A stretch of DNA of 64,000 nt from an uncultured Halieaceae bacterium (GCA_938074045.1 CALJGI010000013.1:62001-126000), one strand, 5' to 3'. Shown: positions 13,601-22,736, numbered from the stretch's first letter. Notes: generated from the sequence alone by a model not told the origin. Made by a program: numbers and translations.

Positions 13601-14209
13601 TCGTTCCAGCTCATCTCTGATATCTGTTAAGCGTTCCATGTTTTCGGCGGTGCGCCGCATACGGTTTTCCGTCTCGCGCCGCCTCTCCTTGTATTTGGAT
13701 ATGCCGGCGGCTTCTTCGATGAAGACCCGGAGTTCTTCCGGTTTGGCCTCAATCAATCTCGATATGGTGCCCTGCTCAATAATTGCATAGCTCCGCGGTC
13801 CCAAGCCGGTGCCGAGAAAAATATCGGTTATATCGCGGCGCCGGCAACGGGTGCCATTGAGGTAGTACTGGGATATGGCTTCCCGCGTCACCACACGTCG
13901 TACAGCAATTTCAGCGTAGCCAGCGTACTCACCACCAAGATCCCCTTCGGAGTTATCAAATATCAACTCAATGGATGCCTGGCCAACGGGTTGCCGATTT
14001 ACAGCGCCATTGAAAATGACGTCGGTCATCGATTCGCCGCGCAGATTCTTGGCGGAGCTTTCCCCCATTACCCAGCGCACAGCGTCAATAATATTTGACT
14101 TGCCACAGCCATTTGGGCCGACGACAGCACAGAGATTGCTCGGAAAATGAACCGTGGTTGGATCGACGAAGGATTTGAAGCCTGCAAGCTTTATTGACTT
14201 AAGTCTCAT
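10700..14209 (-). CDS. smc: Chromosome segregation protein SMC
   Basis: ATPase of the SMC-ScpAB condensin, which organises and helps segregate the nucleoid. The 1169-residue protein has the N-terminal Walker A GPNGCGKSNIIDA, a long coiled coil (about 170-500), a hinge (about 500-670), a return coiled coil, and the C-terminal ABC signature LLSGGEKALTAIAL with Walker B FCMLDEVDAPLDD. The presence of zipA immediately downstream fits the Pseudomonas-like gammaproteobacterial order. The 146 bases upstream are AT-rich and probably hold the operon promoter. Confidence 0.97.
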   Translation of the reverse strand: MRLKSIKLAGFKSFVDPTTVHFPSNLCAVVGPNGCGKSNIIDAVRWVMGESSAKNLRGESMTDVIFNGAVNRQPVGQASIELIFDNSEGDLGGEYAGYAEIAVRRVVTREAISQYYLNGTRCRRRDITDIFLGTGLGPRSYAIIEQGTISRLIEAKPEELRVFIEEAAGISKYKERRRETENRMRRTAENMERLTDIRDELERQLQHLKRQAQAAEKYSEYKNEERATKAQHRAIQWRNLDQQLKSEEQTITKLEVDLEAVIAEHRAVDADLESYRVQHTETHDQFNEVQARYYGLGAEVARVEQSIQHQVEREQQLNADLRQTEEAAKQAQTHLEDDRSRVTQWEQELAQITPQLQSLNQAEGDSGSLLDNAETAWAEWQQEWDRFNHSANEPRKQAEVQQSRIQHVEQVLERVQQRVQRAESELQNHADIPGSDSAIELERRVAELELELARKQGSSTQILDELKTQRGEEQALAGALDQARASVQESRGRLASLEALQQAALGHQDDHVQQWLSAAQLQSAPRLGATISAEADWQIAVETVLGDYLQAVCVGGVDAVAAVLGELEQGRLILVDASANGAAAERTEWASLSERVGENDQLAPLLAGVYQADNLHSALEDRHLLQAGESFVTREGIWIGPNWLRVSRVEDESAGVISRQRELESLRIKLEREQEEVGKLQVQLEEMRSAVAALEERREQAQSEMQELARTHAGAQSALSAQRVKMEQVTADRERVTAELCEHREQYSLEEASLADARTLLQQAIQAMEHDSAQRETLLSQRDILRTNLEEVRQQAMQDKDASHQLAIRAQHLTTQLESMALGVERTKAQLEQLADRRSSIEENLGQSGVPIEQMREELTTLLEQRLVVEGELTSARESVNDLDKKMRDAESLRGGIEQRTNTVRSQLERHRLDVQGLIVRRRTIQDQLEEGNWEVQSILADLPEGAEENEWQLKVERIASRISRLGPINLAAIDEFKIQSERKTYLDAQNDDLERALETLAGAIRKIDRETRSRFKDTFDQISQGIQELFPKVFGGGTAYLEMTGDDLLDTGVAIMARPPGKRNSTIHLLSGGEKALTAIALVFAIFRLNPAPFCMLDEVDAPLDDANVGRYARMVREMSEQLQFIYITHNKISMEMADQLMGVTMHEPGVSRLVSVDVEEAAELAAV

Positions 14210-14355
14210 TCCACTCTAATTAACATATCTAAGTTATTGAATATTATGGATAAAATTTTTAACTGAATGCTGGAACAAGCCCCCGAGTCAGCGACTATAT
14301 AGTGTAACCAAGTTGCCGCCCAAGCTCTACGGCTGGTGCCCGAAAATGACTAAAT

Positions 14356-15567
14356 TTAGCCCTTGGAAACCTTGTCTTCAGATTGCAGGACCAGATGGAC
14401 CTCAGAAGCGGACTGGGAGGCTGGTTTGATCCAGCCCGAGCTGATTTGGTGGCTGGCGGCCTCTTCACCCGGCGCACCTGTGGGGGAGATGCGCGCCACA
14501 ATCTCTACCTCTTCGACAAGGCTGAGTCTGACCTGCGGAGTCATCGCCTGAGCATCGCTGAGGGTGATAGTGATCGGCAAGTCTGCCGCTGTGAGGCGTT
14601 GTGCCGCCACTGGCATGGGAAATTCCCGCGCACGAGCAAACACGAATACAGTGGATGCGGGATCCACATTTATCGTCGTCGCCAACGCCAGACTTACCGT
14701 AATTGAAGGTCCGGCTATGGCAGGCTGCTCTGCGCTTGTTGCGAGCATACCCTGAGCACGCTCTATAGCTCGTTGAATTATCTCCCCAGACTCACCACTA
14801 GCAGCACTCGTCCGCAATAATCTCTGCCAGAATTCGATGGCGTATACATACTCACCGGCTTCGAAAAACGCCATGCCCAGCAGTCCTAACGCCGTACTCT
14901 GCGCCGGGTCAGTATTCAGCGCTTGCAATGCCAATTCCTGCGCTCTTGGGGATAGAGTTCGCCCCGCCGCCAGATATTCAGCTTGAGCAGCTTGCGCCAG
15001 CACAGAGGCATCTTCAGGGGTCAGTGACAGTAGTTGTTCAAATGCTGCACTTGCGTCCTCGTAGCGCGAAACCGACGTATAGTAGCGACCGAGGATATTC
15101 CAGTAGTGAATATTCTCAGGCCGCTGCAGTGTCCGTTTTTCCACCTGTTCAATCAAATTTTCAATCGCCTGATCTTCCGGCGCTACTTGATCGAGGGCGT
15201 TGCTTAACAACACATCCTGATATCCACCGAGGGCGTTATAAAGAGTGAGCGCGAGCACCAGCATCAGGCCTGCTAGTCCTAACAATGCTGACAGGGAGAC
15301 AGCCGCTGTTTGTAACTGCTCTCCAGAAGGTGTGACGCCCTCAACCAGGCTTAGCTGCAACTCCTTTTCTAGCTGCTCAACCGCTACCTCATCAAGCTCG
15401 CCAATAGTGGCCGCCGCTTCCAATTCCTCGCGCCGCATACGATACCAGCCAGCAAGCGCTGAATCTGGCGTCATACCGTCCCGGCGACGCAGCAGGAAAC
15501 TGGAGAGTCCCAGACTACAGATCAGCGTGACGCCGATCAGCACAAACATGATTGCAAGCGAATTCAT
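14356..15567 (-). CDS. ccmI: Cytochrome c maturation protein CcmI (TPR)
   Basis: Apocytochrome c chaperone of the heme ligation complex CcmFHI. The 403 residues have two N-terminal membrane segments (about 4-24 and 90-112) and then a periplasmic TPR region with NIHYWNILGRYY, followed by the CcmG-like C-terminal periplasmic domain. The start overlaps the ccmH stop by four bases. It is the last gene of the ccm operon. Confidence 0.9.
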   Translation of the reverse strand: MNSLAIMFVLIGVTLICSLGLSSFLLRRRDGMTPDSALAGWYRMRREELEAAATIGELDEVAVEQLEKELQLSLVEGVTPSGEQLQTAAVSLSALLGLAGLMLVLALTLYNALGGYQDVLLSNALDQVAPEDQAIENLIEQVEKRTLQRPENIHYWNILGRYYTSVSRYEDASAAFEQLLSLTPEDASVLAQAAQAEYLAAGRTLSPRAQELALQALNTDPAQSTALGLLGMAFFEAGEYVYAIEFWQRLLRTSAASGESGEIIQRAIERAQGMLATSAEQPAIAGPSITVSLALATTINVDPASTVFVFARAREFPMPVAAQRLTAADLPITITLSDAQAMTPQVRLSLVEEVEIVARISPTGAPGEEAASHQISSGWIKPASQSASEVHLVLQSEDKVSKG

Positions 15568-16052
15568 GTGTCCTCACCGCCAATTACGTCATCACTCACC
15601 AAAAATGCCAGAGCTGCGCTTTCTTCGCCATTCAATGTAGCCACATCAGACTTATTGGTACTGGTGCGCCGAACTGACCTGAACAAAAGCCAGCCGCCTA
15701 TCAGAATGAATAAGGCCGGTGCACTCCACAGCACAGCCGTCTGATAGTTAACAGGCGGACGATAGCGGATGAATTCACCATATCGCGCAACCATAAACGT
15801 GACTATTTCTTCATCGCTATAGCCCTCGTGTAGCAGGCGGTACAGCTGAGCGCGAAGATCCATAGCAACAGGTGCATTGGAGTCGGCAATATTTTGATTC
15901 TGGCACTTTGGGCAGCGTAATTCCGTCGCCAGTGCGCGGTAACGAATGCGCAGCGCTTCCTCTTCAAACTCGTAGGTGTCAATCGCTGCCGATGCCAGAC
16001 CAGCACACAGTGACAGGAAGAGCATCAGGGTGGGTGCAACACGCCAAATCAT
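15564..16052 (-). CDS. ccmH: Cytochrome c maturation protein CcmH
   Basis: Periplasmic, membrane-anchored thiol-disulfide protein that works with CcmG on the apocytochrome CXXCH cysteines. The 162 residues include a signal peptide (about 1-22), the diagnostic LRCPKCQNQNIADSNAP motif and a C-terminal membrane helix near 105-125. This short form leaves the TPR role to the separate CcmI, which overlaps it by four bases. Confidence 0.95.
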   Translation of the reverse strand: MIWRVAPTLMLFLSLCAGLASAAIDTYEFEEEALRIRYRALATELRCPKCQNQNIADSNAPVAMDLRAQLYRLLHEGYSDEEIVTFMVARYGEFIRYRPPVNYQTAVLWSAPALFILIGGWLLFRSVRRTSTNKSDVATLNGEESAALAFLVSDDVIGGEDT

Positions 16053-16582
16053 ACGGAATCACCGCGCAACCGTTGCACGAGCGGTAACAGAACCTCGCGC
16101 CACACGCGCTCATCGACGATGCCCACATGCCGATAATGAATAGTGCCATCGGCATCAATCAGAAACGTCTCTGGAGCACCGTATACCCCCAAATCTATGC
16201 CAAGACTACCCTCGTGATCAGCGATGTTTATTCGATAAGGGTTACCCAACTGGTGAAGCCACTGCAGCGCGGCATCATCATCATCCTTGGAATTGATACC
16301 GTAAATTGCGAGACCGGATTCTGCCAGTCGCGTCAAATACGGATGCTCAACCTTGCAGGCTATACACCAGGTCGCCCAGACATTGATCAGTGCAACTTCG
16401 CCCAGCAAATCCTTTTGAGTCACTGTACCGCCGTCAAGACCTGGTAGCGCAAACTCTGGAAGCGGCTTGCCAATCAGTGCCGAGGGTAGCTCCTGGGGAT
16501 CGAGATCCAGCCCGCGAAACAAAACCACGCCCATCACAGCGCAGATAATCAGGGGCACAAACAGTTTGAGTCGGCCCATCAA
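16049..16582 (-). CDS. ccmG: Thiol:disulfide interchange protein CcmG/DsbE
   Basis: Periplasmic thioredoxin-fold reductant for apocytochrome c. The 177 residues show an N-terminal membrane anchor (about 6-22) and the active site in NVWATWCIACK (C73, C76), followed by YGINSKDDD and GVYGAPETFLIDADG with the cis-Pro loop typical of CcmG. It overlaps both ccmF and ccmH by four bases, consistent with tight translational coupling. Confidence 0.95.
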   Translation of the reverse strand: MMGRLKLFVPLIICAVMGVVLFRGLDLDPQELPSALIGKPLPEFALPGLDGGTVTQKDLLGEVALINVWATWCIACKVEHPYLTRLAESGLAIYGINSKDDDDAALQWLHQLGNPYRINIADHEGSLGIDLGVYGAPETFLIDADGTIHYRHVGIVDERVWREVLLPLVQRLRGDSV

Positions 16583-18558
16583 CTGGCCACTGGGCCTGAC
16601 GAGACTGTCACCGGCACCGTTGCGGTTCGCCGGGCACGTCGATAGCGCCGATCCAGCAACGTCAATCCTGCTCCACCAGCCATGAGTAACGCGCCGAACC
16701 AGATAAACCTTACAAAGGGCTTATGGTACACACGCACTGCCCATGCGCCGTCTTCCAATGGTTCGCCGAGGGCAACATAGACATCCCGGGTCAGCTTGCC
16801 GTTAATCGCAGCCTCGGTCATGACCGTGCCGCTGGCTACGTAGCGGCGCTTTTGCGGTTTCATATCAAAGCTTTCGCTGCCCAGGGTTATCCTGAACAGG
16901 GCTTCGTCGGCGACATAGTTGGGACCATCCACCTTGTATGCGCTATCCAGTTTCACGGTGATACCGGGTAGGGACAGGGTTTCACCCGGCGCCATACGCA
17001 CATCTTTCTCAGTGCTGTAATGACTGGTGTAGCTGACACCCAGTACGCTGCAGGCAAAGCCGACATGAGCCAGCACCATGCCGTAGTAACTGGGCGACAG
17101 TCTCCTCAGCCCATGACGCAGTGTTTTGCCGTTACGAAGTTTTGTTATCAGGTCACGGCTCAGCGACAAGATCAACCAGCCCGCAAGAATGGACGCCAAC
17201 GCCACCCCTATAGCAAATTCACCCGCGTAGACGAAGGGAAACAACACACCCACCACGACGGCAGAGAGGCCCGGAATCAGCAGCTCCGCCAGCCAGCGTC
17301 GACCCGAGTCCACTTTCCAGCGACTGATTGGCCCGATGCCCATAAAAGGTATAAGCAGGGCCATCAGTGGCACAAACACCGCATTGAAGTAAGGCGGGCC
17401 TACCGAGTACTTACCGAGATCAAGTGCATCCATGAGCAGCGGAAATAATGTTCCAAACAGCACCGTTAGAGTGGCGGCTAGGAAAATTACGTTGTTGATA
17501 AGCAGCAACACTTCCCTGGACAGCCAGCCGAAGGAAACTCGACTGGCGACAGCAGGTGCACGCAGGGCATAGAGTGTCAGCGAGCCGCCAACTACGATAC
17601 CAAGGAAGATTAGAATAAATACGCCTCGAGTAGGGTCTGTCGCAAATGCGTGAACCGAAGTCAGTACGCCCGATCGGACCAGGAAAGTGCCCAGCAGACT
17701 GAGCGAAAAGGTAAATATCGCCAGTAGCACGGTCCAGCTCTTGAAGACACCACGCTTTTCGGTGACCGCGAGAGAATGAATCAGCGCTGTCCCTGCCAGC
17801 CAGGGCATAAACGACGCATTCTCCACCGGGTCCCAGAACCACCAGCCGCCCCATCCGAGCTCATAATATGCCCACCAGCTTCCCAACATGATTCCCACTG
17901 TGAGGAAAGCCCAGGCCAGGTTGGTCCAGGGTCGTGACCAGCGCGCCCAGGTTGCATCCAGTTGCCCCCCTAGGAGGGCAGCAAGAGCAAAGGCGAAGGC
18001 CACAGAAAACCCGACATAGCCCAGATACAGCATCGGCGGATGAATAATCAGGCCAATGTCCTGTAGCAGCGGATTGAGGTCCTGCCCTTCCAGTGGAACA
18101 GCGGGCAAATAGCGTGCAAATGGATTGGATGTAAGCAATGAGAACAGTAAGAAGCCAATCGCAACGCCTCCGAGCACACTCAGTACACGGGCCTGAAATA
18201 CGGCAGGAAGCTCATTACTGAACAGAGCCACGGCGGCGGTCCAGACCGCGAGTATCAATATCCACAGTAACAACGAACCTTCATGTCCACCCCAAATCGC
18301 CGCAACCTTGAATCCGGTTGGGAGCAGGCTGTTGGAGTTATTGGCGACAATTACGACTGAAAAATCATCGGTTACAAAAGCATATGTGAGGCAGACAAAA
18401 CTAATACCCGTAAAGACCAGCAGCGCGATTGCGAGACCCGGTCCAAGAGCCATCATATCCACTCGCCGGAGATAGGAACCCAGAAGGGGTATTACTCCCA
18501 GCGCGACCGCCACGCAGAGGGACATTACTAGCGACAGGTGACCAAATTCAGCAATCAT
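16579..18558 (-). CDS. ccmF: Heme lyase CcmF
   Basis: Large membrane component of the cytochrome c synthetase that moves heme from holo-CcmE to apocytochrome c. The 659 residues are the usual length, with about fifteen hydrophobic segments. The heme-handling WWD motif is visible in GWGGWWFWDPVENAS, and GHEGSLLLW and HPPMLYLGY give conserved His positions. Four-base overlaps with ccmE and ccmG place it firmly within the operon. Confidence 0.97.
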   Translation of the reverse strand: MIAEFGHLSLVMSLCVAVALGVIPLLGSYLRRVDMMALGPGLAIALLVFTGISFVCLTYAFVTDDFSVVIVANNSNSLLPTGFKVAAIWGGHEGSLLLWILILAVWTAAVALFSNELPAVFQARVLSVLGGVAIGFLLFSLLTSNPFARYLPAVPLEGQDLNPLLQDIGLIIHPPMLYLGYVGFSVAFAFALAALLGGQLDATWARWSRPWTNLAWAFLTVGIMLGSWWAYYELGWGGWWFWDPVENASFMPWLAGTALIHSLAVTEKRGVFKSWTVLLAIFTFSLSLLGTFLVRSGVLTSVHAFATDPTRGVFILIFLGIVVGGSLTLYALRAPAVASRVSFGWLSREVLLLINNVIFLAATLTVLFGTLFPLLMDALDLGKYSVGPPYFNAVFVPLMALLIPFMGIGPISRWKVDSGRRWLAELLIPGLSAVVVGVLFPFVYAGEFAIGVALASILAGWLILSLSRDLITKLRNGKTLRHGLRRLSPSYYGMVLAHVGFACSVLGVSYTSHYSTEKDVRMAPGETLSLPGITVKLDSAYKVDGPNYVADEALFRITLGSESFDMKPQKRRYVASGTVMTEAAINGKLTRDVYVALGEPLEDGAWAVRVYHKPFVRFIWFGALLMAGGAGLTLLDRRYRRARRTATVPVTVSSGPVAS

Positions 18559-19028
18559 TCGGGTGTTTTTCCCTGCCCGTAATCAGTGGATGAAGCCTCT
18601 GCCGACTGGGCAAGCGCATCCGCTACCTCCGGCGGCATGTAATTCTCATCATGCTTGGCCAACACCTCGGTGGCCTGCAGAACACCCTGCTCATCCAGCA
18701 CACCCGCCGCGACTATGCCCTCTCCTTCCGCGAATAGATCCGGGAGGATTCCGCTATAGGATACCACCAACTCGGCCTGATAATCGGTAACGCGAAAGGT
18801 TACGGATAAATCATCTGTGCCGCGTTGTACGCTGCCGGGTACGACCATGCCGCCGGCGCGAATTGACGCACCTTGAGGCACTTTACCCGCGGCGATTTCA
18901 GCCGGTGGGTAAAACAGATTGATATTACCCCTGAGCGCATAGAGCATCAGACCGATGGCAACGCTGGTAAATACAACGATAAACGCAACCAGCATCAAGC
19001 GCTGCTTTCGCTGGGGGTGCATTGGCAT
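18555..19028 (-). CDS. ccmE: Heme chaperone CcmE
   Basis: Periplasmic heme shuttle that binds heme covalently through a His and delivers it to CcmF. The 157 residues comprise an N-terminal membrane anchor (about 10-30), an OB-fold core and the heme-binding motif LAKHDENYMP with His126 and the nearby Tyr. It shares one base with the ccmD stop. Confidence 0.96.
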   Translation of the reverse strand: MPMHPQRKQRLMLVAFIVVFTSVAIGLMLYALRGNINLFYPPAEIAAGKVPQGASIRAGGMVVPGSVQRGTDDLSVTFRVTDYQAELVVSYSGILPDLFAEGEGIVAAGVLDEQGVLQATEVLAKHDENYMPPEVADALAQSAEASSTDYGQGKTPE

Positions 19029-19222
19029 TAATGACTCTCCGATGAATTGGATAAAGCGCAGGACTCGAGGGTTGAGGCCAGCGCAGCCAGCGTGCTTTTC
19101 TTGCGTTTAAGTGGCAAATAGGACAGCAGACTCATTACTAACACTGCAGAGCCATAGACACTCCACACAAAGACCCCATGGCCGTCCATGTGTAAGAAAG
19201 CTGCAAAAGAGTCAAAATACAT
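19028..19222 (-). CDS. ccmD: Heme exporter protein CcmD
   Basis: Small single-pass membrane protein that helps release holo-CcmE from CcmABC. The 64 residues begin MYFDSFAAFLHMDGHG, have one membrane segment (about 18-36, FVWSVYGSAVLVMSLLSYL) and then a basic cytoplasmic stretch with LKRKKS, the standard CcmD pattern. The position between ccmC and ccmE supports the call. Confidence 0.92.
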   Translation of the reverse strand: MYFDSFAAFLHMDGHGVFVWSVYGSAVLVMSLLSYLPLKRKKSTLAALASTLESCALSNSSESH

Positions 19223-19225
19223 GTT

Positions 19226-19969
19226 TCAGTCTCTTTTTCCGAGGGCGAGGTCACGTACCCAACGCGTATTCTGCTCGCGAAAAACCAGTTCAGCACGAAT
19301 ATACAGCAGCAGAGCCGTGGCATAGAACAGGTAAAAACCAGCCGCGGTAAACAGCAGCGGCTGCAACATGCTGCTGTGGATAGTGGATTCTTCCGTCAGC
19401 TTTATGCTTGCAGGCTGATGCAAGCTGTACCACCAATCCACGCTCTTATAGATAATCGGTATGTTAACCATACCCACCAGGCTCAGCACCGCGCAGGCGC
19501 GCCCCGCCGCTACTTTGTTGTCATACGCCTCATACAGCGCGATAACGCCCAGATACAAAAACAAAAGCACCAGCATGGAGGTGATGCGAGCGTCCCATAC
19601 CCACCATGTGCCCCAGGTCGGTTTGCCCCAGATCGCACCGGAGAGCAGGGCCAGGAAAGTCATAGCCGCACCAATTGGCGCACAGCTTCTCATCACCACG
19701 TCCGCCATTTTCATACGCCAGATCAGACTGACGGCTCCCGCCGCTGCCATAACGTAATAGCCAACCAGAGCCACCATGGCGGTCGGCACATGGACAAACA
19801 TAATGCGATAGCTATTGCCCTGCTTGAAGTCTTCCGGCGCGAATGCCAACCCCCAAATCGTTCCCACGACCAGCAACGAGACAGCAGTGACGCTGATCCA
19901 TGGCAGGAACCGTCCAGATATCTGGTAAAACCAGCGGGGAGATCCGAGTTTATGAAAAAAAGACCACAT
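19226..19969 (-). CDS. ccmC: Heme exporter protein CcmC
   Basis: Membrane protein that attaches heme to CcmE. The 247 residues have six predicted membrane helices and the WWD motif in WGTWWVWDARIT. Flanking His residues are seen in FVHVPTAMV and SLHQPAS. The gap to ccmB is 93 bases, the largest inside the ccm operon; no clear terminator is visible in it. Confidence 0.96.
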   Translation of the reverse strand: MWSFFHKLGSPRWFYQISGRFLPWISVTAVSLLVVGTIWGLAFAPEDFKQGNSYRIMFVHVPTAMVALVGYYVMAAAGAVSLIWRMKMADVVMRSCAPIGAAMTFLALLSGAIWGKPTWGTWWVWDARITSMLVLLFLYLGVIALYEAYDNKVAAGRACAVLSLVGMVNIPIIYKSVDWWYSLHQPASIKLTEESTIHSSMLQPLLFTAAGFYLFYATALLLYIRAELVFREQNTRWVRDLALGKRD

Positions 19970-20062
19970 AGGGGACCGTTGCAGTGTTAGAGAACAGCGG
20001 CGTAGCGCGGCGCGTAGTATACAGAGCTTTCAGGTGCAAAGACATCGGTCTCACAGCGATAC

Positions 20063-20731
20063 TTAGTTATCCATACTGATACGCAAACCCGCCGCAATTG
20101 CCAGTGGCGACAGGCAGACAGCGAGTAAAAGCATTGCCCCCAGGATTAAGAGGTGCGACTCGAAGGGCAGACCCCGCCCCGCCGCCTGAACTGCACCGCT
20201 GCCGAATATGAGAACAGGGACATAGAGCGGGAGAATCAAGAGTGACACCAGCATCCCACCGCGGGCCAAACCGACCGTTAATCCAGCCCCTATCCCTGCC
20301 AGAAAACTGAGAACGCCGCTTCCTATCAACAAGCTGCCAAACAACGCCGTCATGGCCGGGGATGGCAGTTGCAGCATCAATCCCAGCAATGGAGCACACA
20401 GGGTCAGCGGTAGGCCTGTGACCAGCCAGTGAGCGCATAATTTGGCCAGCACACTGACATAGAGCGGTTGATGAGATACCAGTAATTGCTCGAGACATCC
20501 GTCTTCGGCATCTGTTCTAAAGAGTCCATCCGCCGCCAATAGGGTTGCCAGCAGCGCGACGATCCAGATGATACCTGGCGCTAATTCAGCCAGTTTTGTC
20601 GGATCTGGCCCGACACCCAGGGGAAACATGGCCACAACCATCAGAAAGAAAAACAGCGGATTCGTCAGTTCAACACGGCGCCGCGCCGATATCTGTAGTT
20701 CACGGCGCAGTGTAGCTATGAAAAAATTCAC
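20063..20731 (-). CDS. ccmB: Heme exporter protein CcmB (ABC permease)
   Basis: Membrane subunit of the CcmAB ATPase that releases holo-CcmE from CcmC. The frame is open to 20755, but a GTG at 20731 overlaps the ccmA stop as GTGA and gives 222 residues, close to the E. coli length of 220, so it is chosen. The first residues VNFFIATLRREL and the segment NPLFFFLMVVAMFPLGVG are typical, and six hydrophobic stretches follow. Confidence 0.93.
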   Translation of the reverse strand: MNFFIATLRRELQISARRRVELTNPLFFFLMVVAMFPLGVGPDPTKLAELAPGIIWIVALLATLLAADGLFRTDAEDGCLEQLLVSHQPLYVSVLAKLCAHWLVTGLPLTLCAPLLGLMLQLPSPAMTALFGSLLIGSGVLSFLAGIGAGLTVGLARGGMLVSLLILPLYVPVLIFGSGAVQAAGRGLPFESHLLILGAMLLLAVCLSPLAIAAGLRISMDN

Positions 20732-21396
20732 GCAAATATCCCGGGAGCCGCACATTGCTCAAGGTCGAGTTCAGCAGCGCCAACCGAACTACCGAGGGAC
20801 TGATGACTGGTCAAAACTATCGCGCCGCCTGAACTGGCGTGATCCATGATTCGTTCCTGCAGTGCCTCTATGCCCGCCTGATCAAGTGCAGTAAAGGGCT
20901 CATCCAGTATCCAGAGTCCTTGCCGGGACTGAAACAACCGGGCAAGGGCCACGCGCCGCTGTTGCCCAGCGGAAAGGTAGCGGCATGGAATGTCGATACG
21001 CGTGTCGAGGCCCACCGCCGCCAGCGCATCTTCTGCCTGCAAATGGGGCTTCTCAATGGACAAACGTTCGTACCAGCGCAAATTTTCCTTCGCGCTCAGT
21101 GAAGATTTGATACCCGGAGCATGTCCGATATACAGCAGTGCTGCCGCCAGCTCATAGCGTTGTGACTGCAGTGGCATCCCGTTGAAATTGAGTTCACCGG
21201 TATATCCGTGCGGGCTGAGGCCTGCAAGCACACGCAGCAGACTCGTTTTGCCACTGCCATTGGCCCCGCGCAAATGCAGGATAGTTCCAGGGAAGAGCCG
21301 AAATGACAACTTGTGCAACAGCACGCGTTCGGCTCTTTTTACCACAAGGTTGGATGCCTCCAGCCAGGGCTGATCCCGTTTATCCGCTACGGTCAC
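20728..21396 (-). CDS. ccmA: Cytochrome c biogenesis ATP-binding protein CcmA
   Basis: ABC ATPase that works with CcmB. The 222 residues have Walker A RGANGSGKTSLLR, the signature LSAGQQRRVALARL and Walker B LWILDEPFTALD. The start is a GTG at 21396 that overlaps the stop of the upstream SPFH gene as GTGA, an unusual upstream partner for ccmA. The N-terminus carries about ten residues before the normal LEASNL start. Confidence 0.95.
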   Translation of the reverse strand: MTVADKRDQPWLEASNLVVKRAERVLLHKLSFRLFPGTILHLRGANGSGKTSLLRVLAGLSPHGYTGELNFNGMPLQSQRYELAAALLYIGHAPGIKSSLSAKENLRWYERLSIEKPHLQAEDALAAVGLDTRIDIPCRYLSAGQQRRVALARLFQSRQGLWILDEPFTALDQAGIEALQERIMDHASSGGAIVLTSHQSLGSSVGAAELDLEQCAAPGIFA

Positions 21397-22244
21397 GCTT
21401 TACCAAGAATTCCACGGATGGCGAGGGGTAAATCCGCCGGCATTAGCAATGTCTTGCTGTTTTCCGAGGCGGCTATGTCCTGTAACGCTGTCATATACTT
21501 TTCACCGAGCAAGTAGACGACCGGCATATCGTTTTCGCCAATGGCCTCGGTGATTTTATTGATCGCGGTCTGACTCGCTTCAGCCAAAACCACCTGTGCT
21601 TCCGCATCGCGTCTCGATGCCTCCAGTCGACCCTCTGCCTCAAGAATCTGTGCCTCCTTCTGGCCTTCGGCCCGGGTCACGGTAGCGCGCCGCGCTCGCT
21701 CCGCCGCCGCCTGCTCTTCCATCGCATGTTGCATGGTACCCGATGGATTAATGTCCTGAATTTCAACTGTTTTAAGCGTGATACCCCAATCAGCAATGTC
21801 GTCTGAAATCATACTCTTCAGTTTGGTTTTAATCAGGTCCCGAGACGATAATGCGTCATCCAGATCCATTTCACCGACGATGGATCGCAGAGTGGTTTGT
21901 ACCAGAGTCTGTATGGCGATGATGTAGTTTTCCACTCCGTAAACGGCCTTTTCTGGCGACACTATGTTTATGTATGCCACAGCGTTGGCAATAATTACCG
22001 CGTTATCACGGGTGATGACCTCCTGTGATGGTATATCCAGCACAATATCTTTCGTCGTCACGCGATACGCCACAGCATCAAAAAATGGCATGATGATATT
22101 CAGCCCGGGTAGCAGAGTGGAATGGTATTTGCCCAGACGCTGAACCACCCACTTGTCGCCTTGAGGCACCAATCGAACACCTTTGGCGATAGTAATGATG
22201 ACGAGCACCAGTACCGCCAGGGCCATACTCAATCCAGCATCCAT
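21393..22244 (-). CDS. SPFH/stomatin-family membrane protein (QmcA-like)
   Basis: A 283-residue SPFH protein. An N-terminal membrane helix (about 5-22) precedes the SPFH core with GLNIIMPFFDAVAYRV and the stomatin hallmark DIADWGITLKTVEIQDI, then a coiled coil rich in Glu, Ala and Arg (about 175-230). This is the QmcA/YbbK branch, which forms membrane microdomain scaffolds with NfeD proteins. It lies 24 bases after an NfeD gene and overlaps ccmA by four bases. Its link to cytochrome maturation is contextual only. Confidence 0.9.
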   Translation of the reverse strand: MDAGLSMALAVLVLVIITIAKGVRLVPQGDKWVVQRLGKYHSTLLPGLNIIMPFFDAVAYRVTTKDIVLDIPSQEVITRDNAVIIANAVAYINIVSPEKAVYGVENYIIAIQTLVQTTLRSIVGEMDLDDALSSRDLIKTKLKSMISDDIADWGITLKTVEIQDINPSGTMQHAMEEQAAAERARRATVTRAEGQKEAQILEAEGRLEASRRDAEAQVVLAEASQTAINKITEAIGENDMPVVYLLGEKYMTALQDIAASENSKTLLMPADLPLAIRGILGKA

Positions 22245-22268
22245 ATTTCTAATCCTGTTTGTTAGCTA

Positions 22269-22736
22269 TCAAGGGATGGTGACCTGATTCTTACGCACCA
22301 TCAACGTGTTTCCACTGAGATCGAACACCGTCACTCTGTCACCGACGTCCAGCGTATCTTCGCAAATAAACTGCCATTCATCCGAGCCAAGAATAGGCGC
22401 AGGAAATCGTAGCCTGCCCCGACGATCTTCATTGGGAATCTGCTGCACCAGGCCGATTTCGCCAATGATGGACTCACGGGACAAACCGGCTTTGGTTTTA
22501 TCCACGGACAAAGGCTTGATAAATCTGAACCAGATCACGGTAAAGGCCAGTGAGAGAGCTGACCATAAGATGATTTGTGCTGTAATCGACATGCCGGGCA
22601 GTACCAGCAGCACCAGACCCACTGTGACTGCGCCGGCGCCAAACCATAGAATGGTAAAACTCGGCAGTACGATCTCGACCAACATCAGGGCGATGCCAAA
22701 GACGATCCAGTGCCAATAGAGAAGTTCAAGATTCAT
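22269..22736 (-). CDS. NfeD-like membrane protein (short form)
   Basis: A 155-residue protein with three or four hydrophobic segments in the first half (about 8-72) and a C-terminal OB-fold domain (about 90-155) with GDRVTVFDLSGNTLMV. This is the short NfeD architecture that accompanies SPFH proteins, as E. coli YbbJ does QmcA. It has no protease domain. First gene of the NfeD-SPFH-ccm unit. Confidence 0.88.
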   Translation of the reverse strand: MNLELLYWHWIVFGIALMLVEIVLPSFTILWFGAGAVTVGLVLLVLPGMSITAQIILWSALSLAFTVIWFRFIKPLSVDKTKAGLSRESIIGEIGLVQQIPNEDRRGRLRFPAPILGSDEWQFICEDTLDVGDRVTVFDLSGNTLMVRKNQVTIP

